Positions 35,901 to 44,133 of a stretch of 64,000 bases of DNA are shown one piece after another. The notes under the pieces were generated by a model that saw only the letters and a program-made list of their open reading frames with translations, ran no database searches and was not told the origin of the DNA. This DNA is from Streptomyces albofaciens JCM 4342 (GTDB lineage Bacteria; Actinomycetota; Actinomycetes; Streptomycetales; Streptomycetaceae), in contig NZ_PDCM01000001.1 in the NCBI RefSeq assembly GCF_008634025.1, positions 924,501 through 988,500 on the forward strand. The letters run 5' to 3'. The first letter of the stretch is position 1. Each line of letters opens with the position of its first letter. Both the position numbers and the translations under genes were made by a program.

Positions 35901-36273
35901 CACGGGCGGGCCGTTCCGTGCCTCTGGTGCGTCCGGTACCTCTGACGCGCCGAGTGTCTCTGGTGCGTCCAGTGCATGTGGTGCTCCTCGTTCCCGTCCG
36001 CTTCGGGGGCCGCGTACCCGTGCCGCGTACCAGTACAGCCCGCCGTGGCCGGGAAGCGGCACGAGACGCGCGGGGGTCCCCCGGGCGGGTCTGAAGGCGG
36101 CCGGGAACCTCTCGTGGGTAACGCGCGTTATCCGTACGGCGTTTCCGGGGGATCCGGCGTGCGCCCCGCCCTCTTCCCCGGCCGTCGATCCCGGCCTGGT
36201 GCGGCCTTTTCCGGCCCTGCCGCGACCGGTCCGGGTCTCGCCCATACGTCCGTTACATGATCAAATGCTACGT
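35901..36273. other. Divergent intergenic region
   Basis: Between LtrA and the M20 gene. It contains two copies of CTCTGGTGCGTCC (about 35920 and 35958) and otherwise GC-rich sequence with no convincing gene. Confidence 0.45.
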
Positions 36274-37548
36274 ATGAGCGATAGCGCGCGTGACACCGTA
36301 CTGGCCCCGCTCGACGCCCGCATGGCGGACCTCGAATCCCTCTACGAAGACCTCCACCGCCACCCCGAACTGGGCTTCCAGGAATCCCGCACGTCCGCCG
36401 AGGCGGCCCGCCGCCTGACCTCGTACGGCTACGAGGTCACCACCGGCATCGGCCGGACCGGCGTCGTCGGCGTGCTGCGCAACGGCCCCGGCCCGGTCGT
36501 CCTGCTGCGGGCCGACATGGACGCCCTGCCCGTCACCGAACGCACCGGCCTGCCGTACGCCTCCACCGTCCCCGGCGTGATGCACGCCTGCGGCCACGAC
36601 GTGCACGTCACCTGTCTGGCGGGCGCCGCCGACCTGCTCGCGGCGGGGCGGGAGCACTGGTCCGGCACCCTGGTGGTGCTCTTCCAGCCCGCCGAGGAGG
36701 TCGGCGACGGGGCGCGGGCAATGGTCGAGGACGGACTGTTCGGGGAGGGGCACGGTGCCATTCCCACCCCCGACGTGGTGCTCGCCCAGCACGTCGCGCC
36801 GTTCGGCGCCGGGCTGATCGCGTACGCGCACGACGCCTGCATGGCGGCCTCGGACAGCCTGAAGATCACCTTTCATGGCACCGGCGGCCACGGCTCCCGC
36901 CCCGAGACGGCCGTCGACCCGATCCTGATGGCCGCCGCCTTCGTCCAGCGCCTCCAGTCCGTCGTCGCCCGGGAGATCGCGGCCAAGGACCGGGCCGTCG
37001 TCACCGTCGGCTCCTTCCAGGCCGGGGACGCCCCCAACGTCATCCCCGACCAGGCCGTGGTGCAGCTCAGCGTCCGTACCTTCGACGAGCACATCCGCAC
37101 CCAGGTGCTGGCGGCCGTCGACCGCATCGCCAGGGCCGAGGCCGCCGCCTCCGGCGCGCCGCGGGAGCCGGAGACCGAGGTACTGAACACGTTCCCCGTC
37201 ACCCGCAACGACGACCGGACGCTGGAGCAGGTCAACGCGGCCTTCACCGACCACTTCGGCGCACCGCGGCTGTTCGCCTACGAACCGGCCGCCGGCAGCG
37301 AGGACGCCGGCCTGATCGCCACGGCTGCCGACGCGCCGCTCTACTACTGGTGGCTGGGCGGCTGGGATCCCGACGAGTTCCGCACCGCCATGGCCTCCGG
37401 CCGCCTCGCCCAGGACATCCCCTCGAACCACTCGCCGCACTTCGCGCCGGTGCGCCAGCCGACACTGACCATGGGCGTCGAGGCCCTCACCGTGGCGGCC
37501 CTGAGCCGTTTGAATCCGGCCGGTGGGCCCGGGGCGGACCGCACGTAG
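36274..37548 (+). CDS. M20D-family amidohydrolase (hippurate/IAA-amino-acid hydrolase-like)
   Basis: 424 residues. A zinc amidohydrolase: LHRHPELGFQESRTSAEAAR (about 28-47), LLRADMDALPVTE (metal ligand region), MHACGHDVHV (about 107-116, His/Asp ligands and Cys), FQPAEEVGDGARAMVEDG (catalytic Glu), and a dimerisation domain starting at GTGGHGSRPE. It removes N-acyl groups from amino acids. ATG 36274 is used; ATG 36265 is possible, and neither has an obvious Shine-Dalgarno sequence. Confidence 0.92.
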   Translation: MSDSARDTVLAPLDARMADLESLYEDLHRHPELGFQESRTSAEAARRLTSYGYEVTTGIGRTGVVGVLRNGPGPVVLLRADMDALPVTERTGLPYASTVPGVMHACGHDVHVTCLAGAADLLAAGREHWSGTLVVLFQPAEEVGDGARAMVEDGLFGEGHGAIPTPDVVLAQHVAPFGAGLIAYAHDACMAASDSLKITFHGTGGHGSRPETAVDPILMAAAFVQRLQSVVAREIAAKDRAVVTVGSFQAGDAPNVIPDQAVVQLSVRTFDEHIRTQVLAAVDRIARAEAAASGAPREPETEVLNTFPVTRNDDRTLEQVNAAFTDHFGAPRLFAYEPAAGSEDAGLIATAADAPLYYWWLGGWDPDEFRTAMASGRLAQDIPSNHSPHFAPVRQPTLTMGVEALTVAALSRLNPAGGPGADRT

Positions 37549-37591
37549 GCAACGGCCGCCCGTGGCCCGGCGGTTCGCGGCGCAGCCGGAC

Positions 37592-37622
37592 GCTTGACCT
37601 TGCCCTTGACCTTGCCCTTGGG
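37592..37622. repeat. Short repeat TTGACCTTGCCC
   Basis: Two and a half copies of a 12-base unit immediately before the MerR-PP2C gene. Confidence 0.6.
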
Positions 37623-37678
37623 GGAAGACCCAGGCTCGGAGCAGCGGGGAGACATCCCCGTACGAGGAGGGTGAACGG

Positions 37679-38971
37679 GTGGGTCAGGAAACGGACGGAG
37701 TACCACCGGGTCATGGGGCGCTGCTGGGTGATGGCGCGTTGCTGGGTGACGGGGAGTTGGCGGGCGATGGGAAGTCGCTGGGCAATCATCAGCTGCCGGG
37801 GCGTGGTGAACTGCTGAGTATCGGGGCGTTCGCCAGGGCTTCGCGGCTCTCGCCGAAGGCGCTGCGGCTGTACGACGAGCTGGGGCTGCTGCCGCCCGCG
37901 CAGGTCGATCCCGTCAACGGGTACCGCCGTTACCGCATCGCCCAGTTGGAGCGGGCGCGGCTGGTCGCCTGGCTGCGGCAGCTCGGTATGCCGCTGGCCC
38001 GTATACGGGACGTGTGCGAGCTGGCGCCGGGACCGGCCGCCGAAGCGGTGGCGGCGTACTGGGCGCGGACCGAGGCCGACACCGCCGCCCGCCGTGAGCT
38101 GGCCGCCTTCCTCGTGAACCACCTGAGAGGGAAGGGCACGAGCATGGACACGCACACGGGGCGGACACCGGCGGGGCAGCCGCGGGCGCGGCGCCGCCTG
38201 GAGATCCGTTACGCGGCACTGTCGGACACCGGGCTGGTCCGGGAGAGCAACCAGGACACGGCGTACGCGGGCGAGCGGCTGCTGGCCGTCGCCGACGGGT
38301 TCGGCGGGGCCGGGGCGTCCGCCGGGGCCGCGGCGGTCGCAGCGCTGCGCGGCCTGGAGGACTTCGACGGCGGGGCACTGCGGCCCGGCGACCTGCTGAA
38401 CGCGCTGGCGGACGCGGCCCGGGAGGCGAACCGGTCGGTGGGGGAGGTGGTGGCGGCCGGTTCCGGTACCGGTTCCGGCTCTGATACCGGTTCCGGTTCT
38501 GGTGCCGGTGCTGGCACGGACCACGCCGGCACCACCTTGACCGCCCTGCTCTGGACCGGTTCCCACCTCGCCCTCGCCCACGTGGGGGACTCCCGTGCCT
38601 ACCTGCTGCGCGACGGCGGGCTGTTGCAGATCACGCACGACCACACCCACGTATGGTCCCTCGTCGAGGAGGGGCGGCTGACTCCCGAAGAGGCCGAGTC
38701 GCACCCGCAACGCGCGCTCCTGGTACGGGCCCTGGACGGTGGTACCGACTGTGAGCCCGAGGTGGGACTGCACGAGGCCCGCCCCGGGGACCGCTACCTA
38801 CTGTGCTCCGACGGCCTGTCGGGAGTGGTGCCCGCCGACGCCGTACGGGACGTCCTGGCCGGGGCGTCGGACCCCGGCCAGGCCGTACGGGACCTGGTGG
38901 CGCTGGCCCATGAGGCGGGGGCGCCGGACAACGTGAGCTGTGTGGTGGCGGACGTGTCGGTGCCCGGGTAG
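37679..38971 (+). CDS. MerR-type DNA-binding domain fused to PP2C phosphatase
   Basis: 430 residues from GTG 37679, preceded by GAGGAGGG. Residues 1-45 are a repetitive tract (GALLGDGALLGDGELAGDG, from a DNA tandem repeat at 37710-37790). Residues about 46-115 are a MerR helix-turn-helix (LLSIGAFARASRLSPKALRL, YDELGLLPPAQVDPVNGYRR). Residues about 175-428 are a PP2C-family Ser/Thr phosphatase with ALSDTGLVRESNQD, AVADGFGG, ALAHVGDSRAYLL, LLCSDGLSGVV and APDNVSCVV, all metal-binding aspartates present. A Gly/Ser/Thr repeat (GSGTGSGSDTGSGSG) interrupts one loop. The fusion suggests direct coupling of dephosphorylation and transcription. An internal ATG at 38144 has a strong GGGAAGGG site. Confidence 0.9.
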   Translation: MGQETDGVPPGHGALLGDGALLGDGELAGDGKSLGNHQLPGRGELLSIGAFARASRLSPKALRLYDELGLLPPAQVDPVNGYRRYRIAQLERARLVAWLRQLGMPLARIRDVCELAPGPAAEAVAAYWARTEADTAARRELAAFLVNHLRGKGTSMDTHTGRTPAGQPRARRRLEIRYAALSDTGLVRESNQDTAYAGERLLAVADGFGGAGASAGAAAVAALRGLEDFDGGALRPGDLLNALADAAREANRSVGEVVAAGSGTGSGSDTGSGSGAGAGTDHAGTTLTALLWTGSHLALAHVGDSRAYLLRDGGLLQITHDHTHVWSLVEEGRLTPEEAESHPQRALLVRALDGGTDCEPEVGLHEARPGDRYLLCSDGLSGVVPADAVRDVLAGASDPGQAVRDLVALAHEAGAPDNVSCVVADVSVPG

Positions 38972-39009
38972 CAGGGGGCCAGCGCCGGGGGCTGCTCTTG
39001 GGACGTCGC

Positions 39010-40215
39010 TCAGGCGAGTCCCTTGAGCATGCCCTTGAAGTACAGCTGCGGCAGCCCGTACCGCTTCAGGAACCACATGTCCGTCCGCTCCTTCGTCGTG
39101 TCGATGAACGGGATGGACGGCGCGGGCTTCAGGTCGTAGTCGAACTCGGCCAGCAGCATCTTGTGGCGGGCGGTCACCAGCGGGCAGGAGGTGTAGCCGT
39201 CGTAGCGGGCGGTGGCGGACCGTCCGCGCAGCCCGGCGCGCAGGTTGGCGACGACGACCGGGGCCTGCTTGCGGATCGCGGCGCCCGTCTTGGACGTCGG
39301 CAGGTTGGCCACGTCACCGATCGCGAACACCTCGGGGAAGTCCGGGTTCTGGAGCGTCTCCCGGTCGGCCTTGGCGTAGCCGAAGGGGGAGGCCGGATCG
39401 GCGAGCGGGCTGTCCGCCACCCACTGCGGCGCACGCTGCGGCGGTACGGCGTGCAGCAGGTCGTAGCGGATCGTCTCCTTCTCGCCGGTCGCGTGGTCGA
39501 CGATTTCCGCCTCCCGCGCGGCGCCGTCCACCTGCGTCAGCTCCGACTGGAGGCGCACCTCGATGCCGTACCGCCGCGCCGTCTCCTCCAGCGCCCGGTT
39601 GAAGACCGGCACCTTGAACATGGCGGGCTCGGGCAGCACCAGGATCGTACGGACGCGGCCCAGCACCCCGCGCTTGCGCCAGTGGTCGGCGGCGAGGTAC
39701 GCGATCTTCTGCGGCGCGCCGCCGCACTTCACCGGCCCGGACGGCATCGTGAACAGCGCCGTACCGCGCTTGGTGCGCCGGATGAAGTCCCAGGTCAGCG
39801 GGGCCAGATCGGGCCGGTAGTTGCTGGAGACGCCGCCGTGGCCGAGGGCCTGCGCCAGGCCCGGTATGCCGTCCCAGTCGAGGGACAGCCCGGGGGCGAG
39901 CACCAGCCGGTCGTAGGAGATCGTCCGCCCCGACGCGGTGCCGACCGTCCGCGCGGCAGGGTCGACCGAGGCGGCGGACTCGCGCAGCCAGCGCACGCCG
40001 GGCGGCATGACCTCCGCCTCCGTGCGCAACGCGGCCCGCAGCGGCGCCTGCCCGCCGCCGACCAGCGTCCACAGCGGCTGGTACCAGTGCGTCTCGGAGG
40101 GTTCCAGCACCGCGATGTCGCGCAGTCCGGCGCGGCGCAGCCGGGCGGCGACGGTGATGCCCGCGGTACCGCCGCCGATGATGACGATCTGGTGGTGCGA
40201 CGAGGCGGGGGTCAT
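39010..40215 (-). CDS. Sulfide:quinone oxidoreductase-like flavoprotein
   Basis: 401 residues. A two-dinucleotide-binding-domain flavoprotein: IVIIGGGTAGITVAARLRRA (10-29), LVLAPGLSLDW, and EVFAIGDVANLPTSKTGAAI (about 294-313). The combination THWYQPLWTLVGGG, SGPVKCGGAPQKIAYLAADH (with a Cys) and SCPLVTARHKMLLAEFDYDL points to type II/III sulfide:quinone oxidoreductases, which oxidise H2S to sulfane sulfur and feed electrons to menaquinone. The neighbouring TauE-type exporter, regulator and persulfide dioxygenase-rhodanese genes support this. Confidence 0.85.
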   Translation of the reverse strand: MTPASSHHQIVIIGGGTAGITVAARLRRAGLRDIAVLEPSETHWYQPLWTLVGGGQAPLRAALRTEAEVMPPGVRWLRESAASVDPAARTVGTASGRTISYDRLVLAPGLSLDWDGIPGLAQALGHGGVSSNYRPDLAPLTWDFIRRTKRGTALFTMPSGPVKCGGAPQKIAYLAADHWRKRGVLGRVRTILVLPEPAMFKVPVFNRALEETARRYGIEVRLQSELTQVDGAAREAEIVDHATGEKETIRYDLLHAVPPQRAPQWVADSPLADPASPFGYAKADRETLQNPDFPEVFAIGDVANLPTSKTGAAIRKQAPVVVANLRAGLRGRSATARYDGYTSCPLVTARHKMLLAEFDYDLKPAPSIPFIDTTKERTDMWFLKRYGLPQLYFKGMLKGLA

Positions 40216-40270
40216 AGGGGGTTTCCTCCTGGGGGTCGAGGACGGGGACCGGGGGATTGTGCCCCGGTGG

Positions 40271-41338
40271 CTATAAGCGGGGAATGCTGGTGACCGCCAT
40301 CGATATGGCGAGGACCGTGACCAGCGACGCGAACGCCGTGGACAGGGCCTGTGGCCGCACCCGGGCGGCCAGCCGGTTGCCGAGCCAGCTGCCGAGCGCG
40401 GCGCAGGCGGCGAAGGAGGCCAGCAGCGGCCAGTCCAGACCGCCGGCCCCGGCCCGGGTGGCGAAGGCCGTGACGGAGTTGACGAGGATGACGAGGAGGG
40501 ACGTACCGACGGCGACCGGCATCTCCAGGCCGAGGACGAGCGTCAGCGCCGGTACGACGACGAAGCCGCCGCCGACACCGAAGAAGCCGGTCAGCAGGCC
40601 GACGGCGGTGGCGGTCGCGCCGATGCGCAGGGCGGGGGCCAGGCGGGTGGCGGGCGTTGGGGTCGGGGGCGGAGCGGGGGTCGGAGCTGGGGTCGGAGAG
40701 GGGATTGGAGAGGGGATCGGGGAGCGGTGGGGGACGGGCCGTGTCTTTTTTCGTGCGGCTGGAGGCTCTCCCTCCTGTACGGCTGGGGGCTCTCCCTCCT
40801 GTACGGCTGACGGCTCTCCCTCCTGTACGGCTGAGGGCTCTCCCTCCTGTGCGGCGGGGTGCGCCAACTCCTGTTCGGTCGGGCTCGCTTTCTTCCGCTC
40901 AGTCGGGCTCGCTTTGTCCCGTTCGGTCGGGCTCGCTTTCTCCCGTTCGGTCGGGCGTGCCTTCTCCCGCTCGCGCCAGGTCCGTACGAGCATCACGGCC
41001 GCCACCGCCAGCATCAGCCCGGCGAACGCGGTCATCAGGACCGTCGGGTCCAGGGCCGCGCTCCAGCGCGAGCCCAGGTACGTACCGGCGGTGCCCAGCC
41101 CGCCGAAGGCCGCTCCCGCCGCCCAGCGGACCCGGCCGGCGCGGGCGTGGCAGGCCAGGCCGGAGGCCGCGCCGATGCCGACCACGACGAGCGCGCCCGC
41201 CGTTGCCTCGTGCGGCGACTGGTGCAGGAGGTAGACCAGCGCCGGTACGGCGAGGATCGACCCGCCGCCACCGAGCGCGCCCAGCAGCAGCCCGATGACC
41301 AGTCCGCAGGGCAGTGCCGTCACGGCTAGCAACGGCAT
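40271..41338 (-). CDS. TauE/SafE-family sulfite exporter with repeat-expanded central loop
   Basis: 355 residues. Each half carries the family glycine motif: LLLGALGGGGSILAVPALVY (17-36) and LLTGFFGVGGGFVVVPALTL in the second half, with three to four spans each. The cytoplasmic loop (122-231) is expanded by three successive repeats: REKASPTE four times (122-157), QEGEPSAV four times (164-195), and PIPSP/TPAP units (206-231). It probably exports sulfite or a related sulfur anion produced by persulfide oxidation. It lies between the SQR gene and the GntR gene on the same strand. Confidence 0.87.
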   Translation of the reverse strand: MPLLAVTALPCGLVIGLLLGALGGGGSILAVPALVYLLHQSPHEATAGALVVVGIGAASGLACHARAGRVRWAAGAAFGGLGTAGTYLGSRWSAALDPTVLMTAFAGLMLAVAAVMLVRTWREREKARPTEREKASPTERDKASPTERKKASPTEQELAHPAAQEGEPSAVQEGEPSAVQEGEPPAVQEGEPPAARKKTRPVPHRSPIPSPIPSPTPAPTPAPPPTPTPATRLAPALRIGATATAVGLLTGFFGVGGGFVVVPALTLVLGLEMPVAVGTSLLVILVNSVTAFATRAGAGGLDWPLLASFAACAALGSWLGNRLAARVRPQALSTAFASLVTVLAISMAVTSIPRL

Positions 41339-41375
41339 GGCGCCTGACGGGGCGTTCGCGGCCCAGCCCCCGCCC

Positions 41376-42161
41376 TCATGACGGACACGACGCCCGGGGC
41401 GCGAGTTCGACCGCCCGGCTGTCGCCGGTCCACTCGGCGACGAAGGTGAAGCGGTCGCCGCGTACGACGGTCTCGCGCCACTCCACCGGCCGCTCCCCGG
41501 ACCGGCCCAGCCGCTCGATCGCGAACGCGGGCTCGCGGTCGGCCAGCCCCAGCAGCCACGCCTGCCGGATGTCCGGCAGGAAGGGGTGGATGCGCTCCCG
41601 GCCGCCGGTGACCTTCACCCCGCAGCGCTGCTGCAGTTCCCCGTACAGCGAGGTGTGCCGGAAGTCGGCGTCGAGCAGCGGCTCGGCCACCTCGGCGGGC
41701 AGATAGGTGGTGTCGTGGGCCAGCGGCTCGCCGTCCGCCAGCCGCAGCCGCTCCAGGACGATCAGCGGCGCGTCCGGTACGAGGCCGAGCTGGTCGGCGA
41801 CCGGCCCGTCCGCCGTCCGCTCCAGCCGCAGCACCTCGCTGCGCTGCTCCACGCCCTGGCCCTCCAGCTCGCGGAAGAGGCTGTAGAGCGAGCCGAGCGG
41901 CTGCTGTATGCGCCGGGTGTTCAGGCGGCTGGCCCGCCCGCGCTCGGCGATCACCAGCCCGTCCGCACGCAGCTTGCGCAGCGCCTCGCGGACGGTGTGC
42001 CGGCTGACCTCGTACTCCCCGGTGAGCCGGTGTTCGGCGGGGAACTCGTCGGTGAACTCGCCCGCTTCCATGCGGCGCCGCAGATCTTCGGAGAGCTGGG
42101 CCCACAGGGGAAGCGGCGAGCGCCGGTCCAGGGGACGCGGGCCCGGGGGGTGTGCGGTCAT
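41376..42161 (-). CDS. GntR-family regulator (HutC subfamily, UTRA domain)
   Basis: 261 residues from ATG 42161 with GGAGG upstream. The winged helix-turn-helix is LPLWAQLSEDLRRRMEAGEF then YEVSRHTVREALRKLRADGL (about 50-69); the UTRA ligand domain spans about 90-245 (LIVLERLRLADGEPLAHDTT). It is divergent from the persulfide dioxygenase gene, with a palindrome in between, so it likely controls the sulfur module. Confidence 0.9.
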   Translation of the reverse strand: MTAHPPGPRPLDRRSPLPLWAQLSEDLRRRMEAGEFTDEFPAEHRLTGEYEVSRHTVREALRKLRADGLVIAERGRASRLNTRRIQQPLGSLYSLFRELEGQGVEQRSEVLRLERTADGPVADQLGLVPDAPLIVLERLRLADGEPLAHDTTYLPAEVAEPLLDADFRHTSLYGELQQRCGVKVTGGRERIHPFLPDIRQAWLLGLADREPAFAIERLGRSGERPVEWRETVVRGDRFTFVAEWTGDSRAVELAPRASCPS

Positions 42162-42489
42162 GAAGTCGCCTCCGAGCGGGTACGGGCTGTATGGACGGGG
42201 CGGGGACCGCACCGGCGCGGCGGCTCCCGGGCCCTGTTGCCGTTTCTTTCGTTTTCTTCCTCGCCGTCCGCTGCGTTGTTCACTCGCGTCGTTCGCTTGC
42301 GTCGTTCTCCGCCGGTTCGGTGCCGGACCGGCGTCCGGCTGGTGCCGACCGGTGCCGTCCGGTGCCGTCCGGTGCCGAACTTGTGGGCAGCGGCTTGGGC
42401 TGCCTAATGTACGTACATCCGTGCATCCGCACAACAACCCCCCGCGGGGTCCGCGGTTCGGCGGGCCCGCAGGACCACGGAGGTCGACC
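42162..42489. other. Divergent promoter region of the sulfur module
   Basis: A 328-base gap holding a 10-bp tandem repeat CCGGTGCCGT (about 42338-42380) and the palindrome at 42407-42418. No gene is seen. Confidence 0.5.
42407..42418. promoter_or_regulatory. Candidate GntR operator ATGTACGTACAT
   Basis: A perfect 12-base palindrome in AT-richer surroundings, about 70 bases before the dioxygenase start and 245 bases before the GntR start. Palindromes of this size are typical GntR operators. Binding is inferred from position. Confidence 0.5.
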
Positions 42490-44001
42490 GTGCACTTCGC
42501 GCAGTACTACCTCGACTGCCTCTCCCAGGCGTCGTACCTGATCGGCGACGAGACCACCGGACGCGCGGTCCTCGTCGACCCACGCCGCGACATCGACGAC
42601 TACCTGCGCGACGCGGAAGCGGCCGGACTGCGCATCGAGCTGATCATCGAGACCCACTTCCACGCCGACTTCCTCTCCGGACACCTGGAACTGGCCCGCG
42701 CCACCGGCGCCACCATCGCCTTCGGCGAAGGCGCGGAGACGGGCTATCCGATACGGCGGCTGCGGGACGGTGAGCGGATATACCTGGGGGCGGACCCGGC
42801 GACCACGGCGGACGGGGCGGCGACCACGGCCGGTGGAGCGACGATCACGGCCGGTGGGGCGGCGGACAGGGCCGATCAGGCGGCTGGCAGGGCTGGGAGG
42901 GCTGGCAGGACAGCGGGCAGAGCCGCCGCGGGCGCGCCCTCCGGGGTCACGCTGACCGTCCTGGCCACCCCCGGCCACACCCCGGAGTCCATCTGCGTCG
43001 TCGTCCACGAACAGCCGGACGCGCCCGAGCCGTACGGCGTACTGACCGGCGACACCCTCTTCGTCGGCGACGTGGGCCGCCCCGACCTGCTCGCCGCGGC
43101 CGGCCTGACGCCGGAGGAGATGGCGGGGCGGCTCTACCGCTCCCTGCACGGCAAGCTGCTCACCCTCCCCGACGCCACCCGCGTCTACCCGGCCCACGGC
43201 GCGGGCTCGGCCTGCGGGCGCAACCTCTCCACCGAGACCACCTCCACCATCGGCGAGCAGCGCCGCTACAACTACGCGCTCCAGCCCATGCCGGAGGACG
43301 AGTTCATCCGGCTGGTCACCGCCGGGCAGCCCGCCACCCCCGGCTACTTCGCGCACGACGCGGCCCTCAACCGCGACGGCCACCCCCTCCTGGACCCCGC
43401 GCCGCCGGCCGCCCTCACCCTCGACGCGGCCCTGGCCGCCTGCCGCGACGCGGGCGCCGTCCTCCTCGACAGCCGCCCCCTCGCCGCGTACACGGAGGCG
43501 CACTTCACCGGGTCGCTGCACACCAGCCTGGACACCCGGTTCGCCGAGTACGCGGGCAGCGTGGTGGAGCCCGGCACACCGATCGTCCTCATCAGCGACC
43601 CGGGTACGGAGTCCGAGGCACGCCTGCGGCTGGCCCGCATCGGGTACGACCACGTCCTCGGTCACGTACCGGACCCGGCCGCCGAACTGGCCCGCCGCCC
43701 CGACCTGGTGACGCGTACCCACCGCCTGGCCGCCGGTGCAGCGCTTCCCGCCGACGCCCAGCTGATCGACGTCCGCAACCCGTCCGAGTACGCGGCGGGC
43801 GCCCTCCCCGACGCCGTCAACCTCCCCCTCGCCGCCCTCCCCACCAGCTGCGCGACGCTGGACCCGGACCGCCCGGTCGTCCTCTACTGCCGCAGCGGCA
43901 GCCGCTCCGTCATCGCCGCGGCCTTGCTGGAGGCCCGGGGATTCCGGGATGTACGGGACATCGTCGGGGGGTACGAGGGGGCCGTTTCGGCTTGCGGGTG
44001 A
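42490..44001 (+). CDS. Persulfide dioxygenase (ETHE1-like) with two rhodanese domains
   Basis: 503 residues from GTG 42490, GGAGG upstream. The metallo-beta-lactamase domain has THFHADFLSGH (55-65, His56/His58/Asp60/His65) and TPGHTPES, and TGDTLFVGDVGRPDL as in ETHE1-type enzymes that oxidise glutathione- or mycothiol-like persulfide to sulfite. A repeat-rich insertion (about 100-152, TTAGGATITAGGAADRAD) interrupts it. Two rhodanese domains follow: the first lacks the loop Cys, the second has YCRSGSRS with Cys467. The product sulfite could leave through the TauE-type exporter, and the sulfane sulfur comes from the SQR. Confidence 0.92.
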   Translation: MHFAQYYLDCLSQASYLIGDETTGRAVLVDPRRDIDDYLRDAEAAGLRIELIIETHFHADFLSGHLELARATGATIAFGEGAETGYPIRRLRDGERIYLGADPATTADGAATTAGGATITAGGAADRADQAAGRAGRAGRTAGRAAAGAPSGVTLTVLATPGHTPESICVVVHEQPDAPEPYGVLTGDTLFVGDVGRPDLLAAAGLTPEEMAGRLYRSLHGKLLTLPDATRVYPAHGAGSACGRNLSTETTSTIGEQRRYNYALQPMPEDEFIRLVTAGQPATPGYFAHDAALNRDGHPLLDPAPPAALTLDAALAACRDAGAVLLDSRPLAAYTEAHFTGSLHTSLDTRFAEYAGSVVEPGTPIVLISDPGTESEARLRLARIGYDHVLGHVPDPAAELARRPDLVTRTHRLAAGAALPADAQLIDVRNPSEYAAGALPDAVNLPLAALPTSCATLDPDRPVVLYCRSGSRSVIAAALLEARGFRDVRDIVGGYEGAVSACG

Positions 44002-44030
44002 GGGCGGTTCGCCCGCGGCTGAGCCCCACC

Positions 44031-44127
44031 GTCGTCCGGGCACGTCGTGCGGGCACGTCGTCCGGGCACGTCGTTCGGGCAGGTCATCCGGGCTGTCGTC
44101 CGGGCTGTCGTCCGGGCGTGTGGTCCG
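44031..44127. repeat. 12-13 bp tandem repeat GTCGTCCGGGCAC
   Basis: Seven nearly perfect head-to-tail copies lie between the convergent stops of the dioxygenase-rhodanese and MFS genes. It is one of the most regular repeats in the window. Confidence 0.85.
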
Positions 44128-44133
44128 AGTGCG

